NCBI GenBank assembly: GCA_014239005.1
Contig: JABAAA010000008.1
Location: 1-14,472 of the forward strand
Origin: Alphaproteobacteria bacterium
GTDB taxonomy: Bacteria; Pseudomonadota; Alphaproteobacteria; JABAAW01
Direction of reading: 5' to 3'
Length of the DNA: 14,472 bases
The number at the start of each line of letters is the position of its first letter. Position 1 is the stretch's first letter. The notes under the pieces are model-generated. The model saw nothing but the letters and a program-made list of their open reading frames with translations. It did not search any database and was not told where the DNA came from. Both the position numbers and the translations under genes were made by a program. Below, one piece after another: positions 6,499 through 13,728 of this stretch.

Positions 6499-7596
6499 AT
6501 GAAAACCCTTGTCGACACGACGTTTCGCGCGCTGAGATTCTTGCCTCCTGAAACAGCGCGCGGCTTGGCTCTTTTCGGTACGCGCTTTCTCCGACCATCG
6601 CGCGTTGTCGATTCGTCGCGTCTTCAACAAAATCTTTGGTCTTTGCTGTTCTCGAACCCTATCGGCTTGGCAGCGGGGTTTGACAAGGATGCTACCGCCG
6701 TCTCGTCGCTCGGAAAGATAGGGTTCGGCTTCGTCGAAATCGGCTCGATCACCAAAAGCCCGCGTCGCGGCAATCGGAAACGTCCGCGCATGTTCCGCCT
6801 TGAACAAGATATGGCGATCGTCAACCAACTCTCGCTTCCCAGCGACGGGTTGCAGCGTGTCGAACAACGCCTGCGTCGTCATTACAATCGCGCGCAACGC
6901 TCCGCCGAAAGCGTCCGCCAGCGTGTGCGTCCCGTGCTGGGAGCAAACATTTCTCGCGACCCCGACAATTTGGACGCGGCTTCCTGCTGCGAAGAGCTGG
7001 TGTCGTGTTTCCAGTCTTTACAACCCATCGTCGATTACATCACGCTCAATGTCTCCTGTCCCAACACGACACGTCGTTTTATCGACATCGTACCGCCGAA
7101 AAGAATCGCCAAGCTTGTCGAGAACATGCGCGCCGTCGAACCGGGCAAACGGCGCATTCCTCTGCTAGTGAAAATTTCTCCCGATTTTTTGCCGAACGAA
7201 TACGAGGCACTCGCCGATCTTGCCATCGACGGCGTCTTCGACGGCATGATCGTCGGCAACACGACAATGGCGCGCACGACCGAGCTGCGCTCGCCCGATG
7301 CGAACGAGGTGGGCGGGCTCAGCGGCAAACCGCTTGCGGGCGGCACCAATCATCTGCTCGCCGAGCTCTATCGCTACACGAAGGGAAAGGTCGTGCTTGT
7401 CGGCTGCGGCGGCGTCTTTTCCGTTCAAGACGCCATGCGACAGATCCTCAACGGCGCCTCGCTCGTCCAACTCTACACCGGGCTCGCCTACCGAGGACCG
7501 AGGCTGGTCGATCAGATGCGCTTCGAATTCTCGACCATGCTGCGTCAGTACAAGCTCGCTTCGATCGGAGATGCGGTCGGCAAAGCCGTCTCTTGA
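6499..7596 (+). CDS. pyrD: Dihydroorotate dehydrogenase, class 2-like, with altered active site
   Basis: Expected to oxidise dihydroorotate to orotate in pyrimidine synthesis, with FMN and membrane quinone. The class 2 layout is clear: an N-terminal amphipathic region with PPETARGLAL, then GLAAGFDKD (57-64), VEIGSIT (79-85), LVKISPD (223-229), GNTT (253-256), GGLSGKPL (272-279) and GASLVQLYTGL (319-329); 365 aa. Two residues are odd. The class 2 catalytic serine (E. coli S175 in NISSPNT) is Cys187 here (NVSCPNT, codon 7057-7059), as in class 1 enzymes. The E. coli orotate-contacting Asn111 position (NRMGFNN) is Pro114 (NQLSLPSDG). The other orotate-contacting Asn positions, N184, N189 and N254, remain. 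The ATG at 6499 has no good SD and follows a short ORF. An active divergent enzyme or a changed substrate are both possible. Confidence 0.93.
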   Translation: MKTLVDTTFRALRFLPPETARGLALFGTRFLRPSRVVDSSRLQQNLWSLLFSNPIGLAAGFDKDATAVSSLGKIGFGFVEIGSITKSPRRGNRKRPRMFRLEQDMAIVNQLSLPSDGLQRVEQRLRRHYNRAQRSAESVRQRVRPVLGANISRDPDNLDAASCCEELVSCFQSLQPIVDYITLNVSCPNTTRRFIDIVPPKRIAKLVENMRAVEPGKRRIPLLVKISPDFLPNEYEALADLAIDGVFDGMIVGNTTMARTTELRSPDANEVGGLSGKPLAGGTNHLLAELYRYTKGKVVLVGCGGVFSVQDAMRQILNGASLVQLYTGLAYRGPRLVDQMRFEFSTMLRQYKLASIGDAVGKAVS

Positions 7597-7608
7597 CGGC
7601 AAGTCTAA

Positions 7609-7648
7609 TTCAACGTCGTTCAACGTCGCTCAACTTCGTTCAACATCG
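7609..7648. repeat. Decamer tandem repeat, 4 copies, between pyrD and the HAD gene
   Basis: ttcaacgtcg, ttcaacgtcg, ctcaacttcg and ttcaacatcg follow one another with exact 10-bp period. They fill most of the 77-bp gap between pyrD's stop and the HAD start. The period is close to one helical turn, so a repeated protein site is conceivable. There are no spacers, so it is not CRISPR. Confidence 0.85.
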
Positions 7649-7655
7649 TTGAACG
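7637..7655 (+). other. Perfect hairpin at the end of the decamer array
   Basis: CGTTCAAC (7637-7644) pairs with GTTGAACG (7648-7655) over a 3-nt loop. It ends 18 nt before the HAD gene ATG and has no T-run, so it is more likely an operator, a mRNA structure near the ribosome site, or a by-product of the repeats than a terminator. Confidence 0.5.
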
Positions 7656-7673
7656 ACATCGAAGACAAGTTCC

Positions 7674-8555
7674 ATGACGAAAATTGCAACAGGTCTCAGC
7701 GAGATCGCCGAGCCCTTTCCCGCCCTCATCGTCGACCAATGGGGAGTGATGCACAACGGCTATCGCGCGTGTCCTGAGGCGTTGCGCGCGCTCTTGGAGA
7801 TTAAACGGCAAGGCAAGTGTGTCGTGACGCTTTCCAACTCCAGCAAGCCGCGCCGTCTTGCCCAAGAGATGCTGAAAGACTTGGGCTTCGAGCAAGGCAT
7901 GCATTACGACCACATCGTCACTTCGGGCGCGGACATGCGCGACCATCTTCGCAAACCTTGCGATGCCTTTTACCGTAGCTTGCCGAAGCACCCTCGTCTT
8001 TTTGTGCTTTCGACCTACGACGGAGATTTGGCGCTGTTGGACGGATTGTCTTGCTCGACGACGCATGACTTGGAGCAAGCGGACGGCATGATCATCACCG
8101 GCTTGAGAGAAGGGGAATCACCCGAAGATTTTCACGACCTTTTGGACCGAGCGCGAGCGCGAGACTTGGCGCTCATTTGTCCGAACGCCGACCGATGGGT
8201 CGCCATGCCGAACGGCAGGCTGCACCCTTGCGCGGCGTTGGTGGCAGAGGCTTACGCAGAGAGGGGCGGGCGGATACGGCTTCACGGCAAGCCCGACGCG
8301 CACATTTACTATTCGTGCTTTCGCCTTGCGGAACGGGAGAATTCGGAAGATTTTTTGGCGATTGGCGATTCGTTGAATAACGACATCGGGGGCGCGGTCA
8401 ATGCCAAGTGTGGTGCTTCGGTGTTGATCGCGAGCGGCATCCACCGCGCTGACTTGTTGGACGGGGGAGGAGAGGTCGATGCGCGCAAGCTCGACGCGCT
8501 TGTGGAGAAAACGGGGATCGAACCTACTTATGCAATGGCGAAACTGCGGTGGTAA
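7674..8555 (+). CDS. HAD superfamily hydrolase, class IIA, TIGR01459-like
   Basis: A NagD-like HAD phosphatase of the group typical of alphaproteobacteria; substrate unknown. 293 aa. Motif I is VDQWGVMHNG (20-29) with nucleophile D21; the usual second Asp is W23, which is characteristic of this group as I know it. Motif II is TLSNSS (52-57), the motif III lysine is K206 in HGKPD, and motif IV is GDSLNNDIGGA (231-241). The ATG at 7674 lacks a clear SD. It lies downstream of pyrD in the same orientation across a decamer repeat. Its stop codon lies within a 14-bp tandem duplication. Confidence 0.88.
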   Translation: MTKIATGLSEIAEPFPALIVDQWGVMHNGYRACPEALRALLEIKRQGKCVVTLSNSSKPRRLAQEMLKDLGFEQGMHYDHIVTSGADMRDHLRKPCDAFYRSLPKHPRLFVLSTYDGDLALLDGLSCSTTHDLEQADGMIITGLREGESPEDFHDLLDRARARDLALICPNADRWVAMPNGRLHPCAALVAEAYAERGGRIRLHGKPDAHIYYSCFRLAERENSEDFLAIGDSLNNDIGGAVNAKCGASVLIASGIHRADLLDGGGEVDARKLDALVEKTGIEPTYAMAKLRW

Positions 8556-8576
8556 AAGTTTTGTGGTAAAAGTTTT
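8549..8576. repeat. 14-bp perfect tandem duplication across the HAD stop codon
   Basis: gtggtaaaagtttt occurs at 8549-8562 and again at 8563-8576. The first copy contains the last codon and the TAA stop (8553-8555). The two copies can also fold as a weak AT-rich hairpin (8553-8577, one G-G mismatch). No other feature is evident up to 8637. Confidence 0.9.
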
Positions 8577-8637
8577 ATAGACTTACATAAGTTAATCGCG
8601 TCTAGGCATCGTAGCGAGAAGACAACAACCCCAACCC

Positions 8638-8714
8638 CTACAAAAACTTAAAGACAATCGTCATCAAGCCCATTATCAAAGTCATCCACCCAAATCCTGC
8701 CATCAAGCCCATCA
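8638..8714 (-). other. Out-of-frame transmembrane tail of the DUF1640-like gene
   Basis: Just past the stop of the 8715-8954 gene, the -1 frame (codons from 8724 down to the stop at 8638-8640) encodes 28 residues starting QFVMMGLMAGFGW and ending MTIVFKFL. That is a clean membrane helix with the basic and aromatic ending seen in CCDC90-like proteins. One base missing from a G-run (plus-strand CCC at 8725-8727) would join it to the upstream reading frame. There is no start codon context suggesting independent translation. Confidence 0.75.
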
Positions 8715-8954
8715 TCACAAACTGCCCAGAGCCTGCATCTCTCGCACAACAGATGCCATTTCAACCCTCAAAGCATCCATGTCAGCCCGCAAAACCGCAA
8801 TGTCCGCTTTCGTCGCAACATCTCCCAAAGCCTCGTGCAACGCGCCAGCGTGCGCATCAGCATGCCGCGCACCGACCCCGCCGTCGCGCGTCAGCTTGCG
8901 CACATACTTGCGCGTGTCAAAAACAGGCATAGAAGATTCGTGTGTTGTGGTCAT
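8715..8954 (-). CDS. DUF1640/CCDC90-like coiled-coil protein, truncated by frameshift
   Basis: A small protein of about 79 aa from the ATG at 8954 (alternative ATG 8930, MPVFDTRKYV). It contains FDTRKYVRKLTRDGGV, then HADAHAGALHEALGDVATKADI, then a short coiled coil (ADMDALRVEMASVVREMQ). This is the plan of DUF1640/CCDC90-type proteins, which normally end with a single membrane helix. Here the frame stops at 8715-8717, just before an out-of-frame membrane helix. Function in bacteria is unknown; the mitochondrial relatives modulate the calcium uniporter. No clear SD. It lies alone on the minus strand between plus-strand genes. It may be a pseudogene, or a sequencing error may hide an intact gene of about 8638-8954. 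Confidence 0.7.
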   Translation of the reverse strand: MTTTHESSMPVFDTRKYVRKLTRDGGVGARHADAHAGALHEALGDVATKADIAVLRADMDALRVEMASVVREMQALGSL

Positions 8955-9213
8955 GGGAAACACAGGGTTTTTAGGACAAAAACAAAGGTACAATTGTATT
9001 CAACGTACGCTTCTTCCTTTCTGACGAGCATTCTATCCTGATCGCTGTGCCGTGTCGAGAGACTTTTGCACGAGGTTGGGGGTGCGCTCAACGACGGACG
9101 CATCGCCAAAACCCTACAAAACGCGCCTCGCATCCGCCCCTTGACAAGACGGCGCAAAAACAACACCTTGCAAACACGACTCTCCTCCGAAACATAACGC
9201 AGAGGACAACTCG

Positions 9214-9918
9214 ATGCCTCCCGCTCAATCAAAAACCTCGTCAAAAACCCCGTCATCCGCCCTGTCGCGTCATCGAATTTGGGACCTGCCGACCCGAACC
9301 TTCCATTGGGCGCTCCTCCTCTGCCTCGTCGGTGCCGTCGTCTCCGTCAAAACAGGACGTATGCAAGCACACCTCGTCTTCGGATCGTCTCTACTCGCGC
9401 TCGTCCTGTTTCGAATCCTGTGGGGATTCGCAGGCTCGCAAACCTCGCGCTTTCGATCCTTCCTGCCACGCCCGAAAGCTGTTCTCGCCTGCCTGAAAGC
9501 CTTCTTCCAAAAAAACAGCCCCCACATAGGACACGACGCGCTGGGAGGGCTGGCAACCCTGACCCTGCTCGCTATCCTTCTCGTCACATCCGTCGTCGGC
9601 ATGTTCGCCAACGACGAGATTCTGTTTGAAGGACCGCTCGCTCCCCTCGTCTCGCAAACACTCAGCGATAATCTCACCTTTATCCACAAGCAGCTCGTCA
9701 AGGTCGTGATTGCCCTTGTCAGCCTGCATATTGCGGTTGTCCTGTTCAACCTGCTCTACAAAAAAGACGACCTCGTCTCCCCTATGGTCTTTGGCAAGAA
9801 AGACCTGCCGCCGCCACTTGCGCGACAAGCGAAAACGCTCCGTTTCGCTCCGACGGCAAGATCCGTCTTCTGCCTCCTCGTCTCCGCCGCCGTGGTTGCA
9901 AGCGTCGTCCTGCTCTGA
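9214..9918 (+). CDS. Cytochrome b561 family protein (diheme membrane electron carrier)
   Basis: A bacterial cytochrome b561 of the hydrogenase b-type-like group, 234 aa. Key elements in order: WDLPTRTFHW with H31, QAHLVFG with H53, ALVLFRILWGFAGS (62-75), GHDALGG (106-112), LTFIHKQLVKVVIALVSLH with H158 and H172, then KKDDLVSPMVFGKK. H31, H53, H158 and H172 are the likely heme ligands. Four core membrane helices are followed by an additional C-terminal hydrophobic segment (about 216-234). The ATG at 9214 has AGAGGA at 9201-9206, a good SD. It probably passes electrons between quinol and a periplasmic or membrane partner, not encoded nearby. Region 8955-9213 holds a TTGACA at 9141 but no matching -10. 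Confidence 0.9.
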   Translation: MPPAQSKTSSKTPSSALSRHRIWDLPTRTFHWALLLCLVGAVVSVKTGRMQAHLVFGSSLLALVLFRILWGFAGSQTSRFRSFLPRPKAVLACLKAFFQKNSPHIGHDALGGLATLTLLAILLVTSVVGMFANDEILFEGPLAPLVSQTLSDNLTFIHKQLVKVVIALVSLHIAVVLFNLLYKKDDLVSPMVFGKKDLPPPLARQAKTLRFAPTARSVFCLLVSAAVVASVVLL

Positions 9919-9965
9919 CAACTCCGTTCTTTTTTCCGAACAACAAGTCTAACTAACCCGAACCC

Positions 9966-12022
9966 ATGTCGGAGGCGACAACACAGGAGCGCACGACCAT
10001 CACTGCACAATCGTCCTCCGAAAACCCTTTGAGTGAACCCTCTTCCGACCTCGCCGTCGACAGCGCTTCGCAACCCGTCATCCGACGTCTTTCGCAAAAA
10101 GTCATCAATCGCATCGCTGCTGGCGAGGTGCTGGAACGACCCTCCGCCGCCGTCAAGGAGCTTGTCGAAAACGCGCTCGACGCTCAAGCCTCCCGCGTGC
10201 GCGTCTCCATCCGACACGGCGGCAAGTCGCTGCTGCGCGTTCAGGACGACGGTTGCGGCATGGATAAAAAAAGCCTGCGACTCGCCGTCGAACGACACGC
10301 AACCTCGAAGCTGCCCAAAGACGATCTTTTGGACATCCACACCTTCGGCTTTCGCGGCGAAGCCCTGGCTGCAATCACGGCGGTCAGCCGAACGCTCATC
10401 AAAAGTTGCACGAAAGCAGAAGACGCCGCCGAAATCTTCGTCGAAGCAGGAAAGGTCTCCGATGCCAAATCCTGCGTCCATCCCCAAGGCACCGACATCC
10501 AAGTGCAAGACCTCTTCTTCGCAACCCCGCACGATTGCGATTCCTCCGCAGCGACTCTTACGAAAACGCTCTCGTACTCGCACAAATAGAACGCATCGCG
10601 CTTGCCAATCCCTATGTGCAGTTCGAATGCTTCGACGACCAAAAACGAAAACTCTTCCTGCCCGCAAGCAACCAAGCCCTCGCGCTCAACGCCTCCAAAG
10701 AACGCATCGCGCAAGTGATGGGCAACCTCTTCTTGGAAAACGCCTTCCCCGTCATCGCGCAACAGCAACGCATGCGGCTGCAAGCCCTCTGTTCCTTTCC
10801 CGCCCATCACAGCAATCGCTCTGCCAAGCAGTTCTTCTTCATCAACGGAAGACCGGTGCAAGACCGAACGCTGGCGAGCGTCGTGCGCGTCGCCTACGGC
10901 GATTCCGTGCCGGCAAGACGCTTTCCCCTCTTCGTCGCCTTCCTGGAAGTGCCGCGGCGCGAGGTCGATGTCAATGTACATCCCAGCAAAACGGAAGTGC
11001 GATTCCGCGATCCGCAAACCCTTCGCGCCTTCCTCATGACATCAGTGAAAACAGCCCTTGCGAAGAACGCGCGACACAAGAAAAACATCGCCGCCGTGCT
11101 GGGAGACATCGCAGATACACAACCCCTTTCGTCTGTTCCGCCCTCTTCGGCTGTTCCTTCTTCTTCTTTTGTCCCTTCTTCTCGCGCTCCCTCTCCGCAA
11201 CAAGCCTCCCTTCCGCCGCTGCCTGCGGCAAACCCGTCTGCGCACGACCTCTCGCCGCCTTCGGAAAAAACGACATCCGATTCTGTTCCTTCCCTCCCTG
11301 CCCTGTCAGCACGGGCGGAGCGGCGTTCCTTCGATCAACCCGATCTTCGACAACAACACGACGACAGCCTTGAGACCAGCCCTGAGACCAACCTTGAGAC
11401 CAACCTTGAAACTTTGCGCGATCTTCCGCTCGGCATGGCCAAAGCCTGTTTGCACAAAAACTACATCGTCGCGCAGACGCACGACGGTATCACCATCGTC
11501 GATGCGCACGCGGCGCACGAACGTCTGCTTTTCGAGGCGTTGAAACGCGAGCATGCCGAAGGTCGTATTCCTGTGCAAAAATTTCTTATTCCCGAAATTA
11601 TCCCTCTTTCGTCCTCCGATATCGAGCTTTTACAAATCCAAGTCGACGGGTTGCCACGGAAAGCGGAATCTTTCGGTTTCTTCTTCGAATCGTTCGACGA
11701 TGCCCATGTCTCGCTCAGAGGAATGCCCGCCGTCTTAAAGTCTTCGCACGCAGCCCGAATGACCGCCGACCTCTGCGCGCTACTATGCGAGAGCGAACGC
11801 GACGCCGAAAGCTTGCTTTCTCAAGCGGTCGTCGACAAAATTCTCTCGCGCATCGCCTGCCACGCCGCCGTGCGTTCGCAAAAAATCTTAGAGACGGAAG
11901 AAATGAACGCCCTGCTGCGCAACATCGAACGAGAGCCCAAAGCAGCGCAATGCAACCACGGCAGACCGACGACGGTCGCCTTCTCGCTCAAAGACTTGGA
12001 AAAGCTTTTCGAGAGAAGCTAA
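9966..12022 (+). pseudogene. mutL: DNA mismatch repair protein MutL, disrupted by a -1 frameshift
   Basis: MutL is the GHKL ATPase that links MutS to strand incision. The 5' frame (9966-10589) has NRIAAGEVLERP, ELVENALDA, DDGCGM, RHATSKL and GFRGEAL, then stays in frame to VQDLFFATP. After about 10529 the homology continues in another frame as ARLRFLRSDSYENALV and runs to 12022. This second frame includes FINGRPVQ, DVNVHPSKTEVRF, a Pro/Ser-rich linker, the endonuclease-type DAHAAHERLLFE (Q to A in DQHA), QKFLIP and CNHGRPT. One base missing near ACCCCG-CAC (10524-10532) explains it; restored, the protein would be about 685 aa. An S/T-rich extension of about 40 residues precedes the first conserved motif. 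The 5' fragment would end as 207 aa, lacking the dimerisation domain. Decay and sequencing error are both possible. Confidence 0.88.
11368..11409. repeat. 12-bp tandem repeat, about 3.5 copies, in the mutL linker
   Basis: Units near ccttgagaccaa run head to tail (11368-11379, 11380-11391, 11392-11403, partial to 11409). They encode LETS, PETN, LETN and LETL, in the disordered linker just before the C-terminal domain, and preserve the frame. Confidence 0.85.
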
Positions 12023-12043
12023 AAACAAAGAACAGCAAAAAAC

Positions 12044-13309
12044 ATGGCGCACCGACTTTCTACGACGATCTTTTCAAGCATGAACGAAAAACCCCTCCTT
12101 TTTGCCTGCTTTGCCACCTTCCTGTACGTGCTTGCGTTGGCGCTGGTGATTCCTTTCTTGCCGTTTCAAATTCTTAACTTCGGCGGTTCTTACGCGAGCG
12201 TCGGTGGCATCTTCTCCGCTTTCTCGGCAGCCTCCTTCCTCTCCGCACCCCTGTGGGGACGCGCGTGCGACCGCTGGAGCGTGAAAACGACGTTGCTGGC
12301 AAGCGCTCTGCTGACGCTCTCCTCTTACCTTATTCTCTTTCTCGCTGCTTCCCTACCTGTCCTGTACGCTGCGCGCGTCTTGGCAGGACTCGCCGCAGGA
12401 TGGCTGATCGCATGCCAGACGTTAGTCGCGCAAACGACCGACAACAAAGAACGCACGCGAGGCTTGGGACTGCTAGGCGCAGCCTTCGGAACAGGCTTCG
12501 CTGCAGGACACGCCCTCAGCGCATGGCTTTTGGGAGAACATCTCGTTCCCGCCAAAACTCCCGTCCTCGTTGCTTGCGCTGTCGTTTTGGCTGCCATCGC
12601 CCTGACAGCGATGTTCTCCCTAAAGAAAAACACCTCACCGCGAAACGACGCCGCCGACAGCACAAAACGAAGCTCACCACAATCCCAACGACGGCACAAG
12701 CAGCGAGGATGGTTCGATGTTCTCGCTCTTTTCCAAACAAGGGCCCTTGCTACGGTTGCGCTTGTCTATTTCGCCGTCTCGCTTGCGTTCTACGGCTTTG
12801 AAGGAACCTTTGCCGTGTGGGTGGAAGAAATCTTCGCCTTCGGACCCCGAAAGGTCGCTCTGCTGCTAACCTACGCCTCGGTGGTCGTGATCGTCGTACA
12901 GGGAGGAATCGTCGGCAAGGTCGCACGAAGGCAAGGGGAAGGGCGCGTCGTTCTCTTCGGGATCGCAAGCCTTGCCTGCGGACTCGCGCTCCTCGCGTTT
13001 GCTGGAAATCTTGCACTTTTGTTGCTCGCCCTCACCCTGATCGCCACGGGCATCAGCTGCCATAATCCTGCCATGCAGAGCTTGATCAGCCAAAGAACAC
13101 AGCGACAAGGCGAGATATTCGGAATCTTGCAAGCCCTCACAAGCCTTGCACGCACCGTCGCTCCTTTTGGCTTCGCACTCGTCGCAACGTTGTGGAAAGG
13201 AACAATCCTCTACTTCTTTCTCGCTGTCGCGCTCGTTGTTTTGTTGTTCCTCGTCAGAGCCTTCACCTTGCTCGAAGATAAGCCTTCCCGAAACGTCAAA
13301 AAGGCTTGA
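12044..13309 (+). CDS. MFS transporter, TetA/DHA1-like drug efflux type
   Basis: A 12-helix major facilitator, 421 aa from the ATG at 12044; an alternative ATG at 12080 (MNEKPLLFACFATF) fits the usual start better, but neither has a clear SD. Helix 1 (FATFLYVLALALVIPFLPFQ) and the motif A-like loop GRACDRWSVKTTLL (Gly and basic positions partly altered) are visible, as is RVLAGLAAGWLIACQ in helix 4. A basic Ser-rich cytoplasmic loop (about 197-225) separates the two six-helix halves. SCHNPAMQSLISQ and GEIFGILQALTSLARTVAP mark the C-half, as in TetA-like exporters. Substrate unknown. It follows mutL by 21 nt, possibly cotranscribed. Its 3' end overlaps the convergent hemJ by 14 nt. Confidence 0.88.
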   Translation: MAHRLSTTIFSSMNEKPLLFACFATFLYVLALALVIPFLPFQILNFGGSYASVGGIFSAFSAASFLSAPLWGRACDRWSVKTTLLASALLTLSSYLILFLAASLPVLYAARVLAGLAAGWLIACQTLVAQTTDNKERTRGLGLLGAAFGTGFAAGHALSAWLLGEHLVPAKTPVLVACAVVLAAIALTAMFSLKKNTSPRNDAADSTKRSSPQSQRRHKQRGWFDVLALFQTRALATVALVYFAVSLAFYGFEGTFAVWVEEIFAFGPRKVALLLTYASVVVIVVQGGIVGKVARRQGEGRVVLFGIASLACGLALLAFAGNLALLLLALTLIATGISCHNPAMQSLISQRTQRQGEIFGILQALTSLARTVAPFGFALVATLWKGTILYFFLAVALVVLLFLVRAFTLLEDKPSRNVKKA

Positions 13310-13715
13310 AGATCGCAAGAAACAAAATCACGAGCAAAAGCAAGGTCGGAACTTCGTTCGCAACCCGAAAAAATCTTGCCGAATAACGATTCGCGCCTCT
13401 GACGAAATCCTTGCGGCAACGTGCCAAAAAGATGTGAAAAAAGCTCAAGATCACAAGGCACAGCAGTTTTGCCAAAAACCACCCTTGCAACCAAGCACCG
13501 ACATGGCTTGCGAGTCCCAAACCGAACAGCCATGTCGCTACCATCGCGGGTGTCATAATGATGCGGAGCAAGCGACGTTCCATCACTTTCAACATCGCAG
13601 CCGATTCTTTGTTTGCCTCCACATGGTAGGCGAACAGACGCGGCAAGTACAGCAAGCCGGCTAGCCAGCTGACAAAGCCTGCCATGTGCCAAAACAGCAA
13701 AAATTTGTAAGTCAT
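13296..13715 (-). CDS. hemJ: Protoporphyrinogen IX oxidase HemJ
   Basis: HemJ is the heme-containing membrane enzyme that oxidises protoporphyrinogen IX to protoporphyrin IX in bacteria lacking HemG/HemY. At 139 aa it is the family length. Visible signatures: FWHMAGFVSWLAGLLYLPRLFAYH (H10 the conserved heme-ligand His), VMERRLLRIIMTPAM (44-58), LQGWFLAKLLC with conserved K83, RKDFVRGANRYSARFFRVANEVPT (101-124) and the C-terminal KPF. Four membrane helices. ATG at 13715; a GAG about 8 nt upstream is the best SD. It follows hemH by 13 nt on the minus strand, so the last two heme steps share one transcript. Its 3' end overlaps the MFS gene. Confidence 0.95.
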   Translation of the reverse strand: MTYKFLLFWHMAGFVSWLAGLLYLPRLFAYHVEANKESAAMLKVMERRLLRIIMTPAMVATWLFGLGLASHVGAWLQGWFLAKLLCLVILSFFHIFLARCRKDFVRGANRYSARFFRVANEVPTLLLLVILFLAIFKPF

Positions 13716-13728
13716 CGCCCTACTCGTT

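Noticed and set aside
7609..7655. CRISPR-like array
   Set aside because: The 10-bp units have no spacers and are too short; no cas genes are present.
7674..8555. Inactive HAD enzyme because the second motif I Asp is Trp
   Set aside because: D-x-W-G-V is, to my knowledge, characteristic of this HAD subgroup, so it is not a local loss.
9141..9170. Promoter for cytochrome b561 from TTGACA at 9141
   Set aside because: No acceptable -10 element lies 16-18 bp downstream.
8951..9256. 101-codon minus-strand frame between the DUF1640-like and cytochrome b561 genes
   Set aside because: It overlaps the starts of both flanking genes, has no recognisable motif, and its sequence is off-frame in character.
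9047..9496. 149-codon plus-strand frame before and within cytochrome b561
   Set aside because: Low-complexity composition, mostly overlapping the well-supported cytochrome gene in another frame.
9919..9965. Terminator after cytochrome b561
   Set aside because: GTTC/GAAC around a T-run gives only a 4-bp stem with the Ts in the loop, not after it.
10520..10540. Programmed ribosomal frameshift in mutL
   Set aside because: ACC-CCG is not a good slippery heptamer, MutL is not known to use recoding, and no downstream pseudoknot is evident; a deletion or sequencing error is simpler.
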